Assembly: GCA_963713805.1 (NCBI GenBank)
Contig: CAVQNF010000015.1
Span: 1 to 64,000, forward strand
Length of the DNA: 64,000 nucleotides
Reading direction: 5' to 3'
DNA from: GAS188 sp963713805
GTDB lineage: Bacteria; Pseudomonadota; Alphaproteobacteria; Rhizobiales; Beijerinckiaceae
The position numbers and the translations under genes were made by a program. Under the pieces are notes generated by a model that ran no database searches, was not told where the DNA came from, and saw only the letters and a list, made by a program, of their open reading frames with translations. The first letter of the stretch is position 1. Each line of letters opens with the position of its first letter. Positions 63,091 to 64,000 of this stretch are shown here, one piece after another.

Positions 63091-64000
63091 ATGGCCCAGG
63101 CCGATCCCAAGAGAGGCGAACGCCCGGATCCGGATGCCCTCCTCGCCCTCGTCCATAGCGAGGGACGCGGCAAGCTGAAGGTGTTCCTCGGCGCCGCACC
63201 CGGCGTCGGCAAGACCTACGCGATGCTTTCGGGCGCCAAGCAGGCGGCCCGCGAGGGTGTCGATGTGGTCGTCGGCCTCGTCGAGACGCATGGGCGCGCG
63301 GAGACCGCCGCGCTGATCCAGGGGATCGAGATGTTGCCGCAGCGCAATGTCGAGTATCGCGGCCGCCTGATCCAGGAATTCGACATCGATGCCGCGCTCA
63401 AGCGTCGCCCGAAGCTGATCATCGTCGACGAGCTCGCCCATACGAACGCGCCCGAGAGCCGCCATCCGAAGCGCTACCAGGATATCGAGGAGCTGATCGC
63501 GGCGGGCATCGATGTGTGGACCGCGGTCAACATCCAGCATCTCGAAAGCCTCTCCGACGTCGTGTCGACCATCACCGGGGTGAGCGTGCGCGAAACCGTG
63601 CCCGACACCGTGGTCGAGAAGGCCGACGAGGTGGTGGTCGTCGACATCACGCCGGCCGAGCTCATCCAGCGGCTCAAGGACGGCAAGGTCTATCTGCCCG
63701 AGAATGCCAGGCGCGCGGCGGATAATTTCTTCAAGCCCGGCAATCTCACGGCCTTGCGCGAGCTGGCGCTCAGGCGCACGGCCGATCGTGTCGATGACCA
63801 GATGGTCGTCTATCTGCGCCAGAACGCCATCGAGGGGCCTTGGCCGGCGGCCGAGCGCATCCTCGTCTGCGTCGGCACCGATCCTCTCTCGGAGACGGTG
63901 GTGCGAGCCGGCAGCCGGCTCGCGAGCGGCCTCAACGCCTCCTGGATCGCGGTGCATCTCAGCCGCTTCGATTTCGAGGAGACGAGCCATCGGGCGCTCA
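63091..64000 (+). CDS. kdpD: sensor histidine kinase KdpD (N-terminal part, runs off the window)
   Basis: 303 codons are visible without a stop. The KdpD N-terminal domain is clear: LKVFLGAAPGVGKTYAMLSG (Walker A), VVVGLVETHGRAETAALIQG, LIIVDELAHTNAPESRHPKR (Walker B-like), DVWTAVNIQHLESLSDVVST, then the start of the USP-like domain (RILVCVGTDPLSETVVRAGS). KdpD senses K+ limitation or osmotic stress and phosphorylates KdpE to induce the operon. The membrane and kinase domains lie beyond 64000. Start ATG at 63091. Confidence 0.95.
   Translation, partial: MAQADPKRGERPDPDALLALVHSEGRGKLKVFLGAAPGVGKTYAMLSGAKQAAREGVDVVVGLVETHGRAETAALIQGIEMLPQRNVEYRGRLIQEFDIDAALKRRPKLIIVDELAHTNAPESRHPKRYQDIEELIAAGIDVWTAVNIQHLESLSDVVSTITGVSVRETVPDTVVEKADEVVVVDITPAELIQRLKDGKVYLPENARRAADNFFKPGNLTALRELALRRTADRVDDQMVVYLRQNAIEGPWPAAERILVCVGTDPLSETVVRAGSRLASGLNASWIAVHLSRFDFEETSHRAL

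Overview
The window is about 65% G+C and reads as the chromosome of an alphaproteobacterium, most likely in the Hyphomicrobiales (Rhizobiales). The evidence is the rplY-pth-ychF block, the chorismate synthase/RibB pairing, the double-length dCTP deaminase, a GapR (DUF2312) protein, DUF2336, DUF1491, DUF2066 and DUF1214/DUF1254 proteins, and an orphan ABC_sub_bind periplasmic protein. Genus cannot be fixed from the sequence alone.

Layout. 0-16 kb is housekeeping: a YcgN-type Cys-cluster protein, a class A penicillin-binding protein, DUF1214/DUF1254, DUF2336, a Fic relic, DUF1491, aroC, an HTH-fused ribB, dCTP deaminase, two MaoC dehydratase units, ychF, pth, rplY and an acyl desaturase. 16-20 kb has mutM, a methyltransferase, tRNA-Gly(GCC), metA and a RAYT transposase bounded by a perfect 25-bp inverted repeat. 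20.5-24 kb holds a translationally coupled pair, a RecQ helicase fused to a phosphoribosyltransferase-like domain plus a DprA-like protein. This is the best candidate here for an uncharacterised, possibly defence-related, system. 24-30 kb has an EmrAB-type efflux operon with a MarR regulator, then katG. 30-43 kb has DUF2066, a Gly/Tyr-rich secreted protein, a BKACE enzyme, gamma-glutamyltransferase, one-carbon-type enzymes (formyltransferase and an SHMT-like protein), an ABC binding protein, a peroxiredoxin-like protein, lipoproteins, an M24 peptidase homologue and GapR.

43-56 kb has pheT followed by a peptide-transport locus: two Tat-type family 5 binding proteins, an M81 (MlrC-like) metallopeptidase and the four membrane/ATPase components (dppBCDF-like). 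Together they would import and process small peptides or amides. 45-58 kb is also packed with palindromic repeats and gene relics: adhesin and autotransporter scraps, a sulfotransferase tail and an orphan HigA. 58-64 kb is the K+-importing Kdp operon (tandem mini-proteins, kdpF, kdpA, kdpB, kdpC and the start of kdpD).

A caution runs through everything. At least 29 clean frameshifts interrupt otherwise perfect genes, and they concentrate in pheT, the M81 gene and kdpA. Nearly all can be repaired by removing one base. Because pheT is essential and several genes carry many such lesions, insertion errors in the sequence are the likeliest cause, so most frameshifted genes below should be read as intact in the organism.
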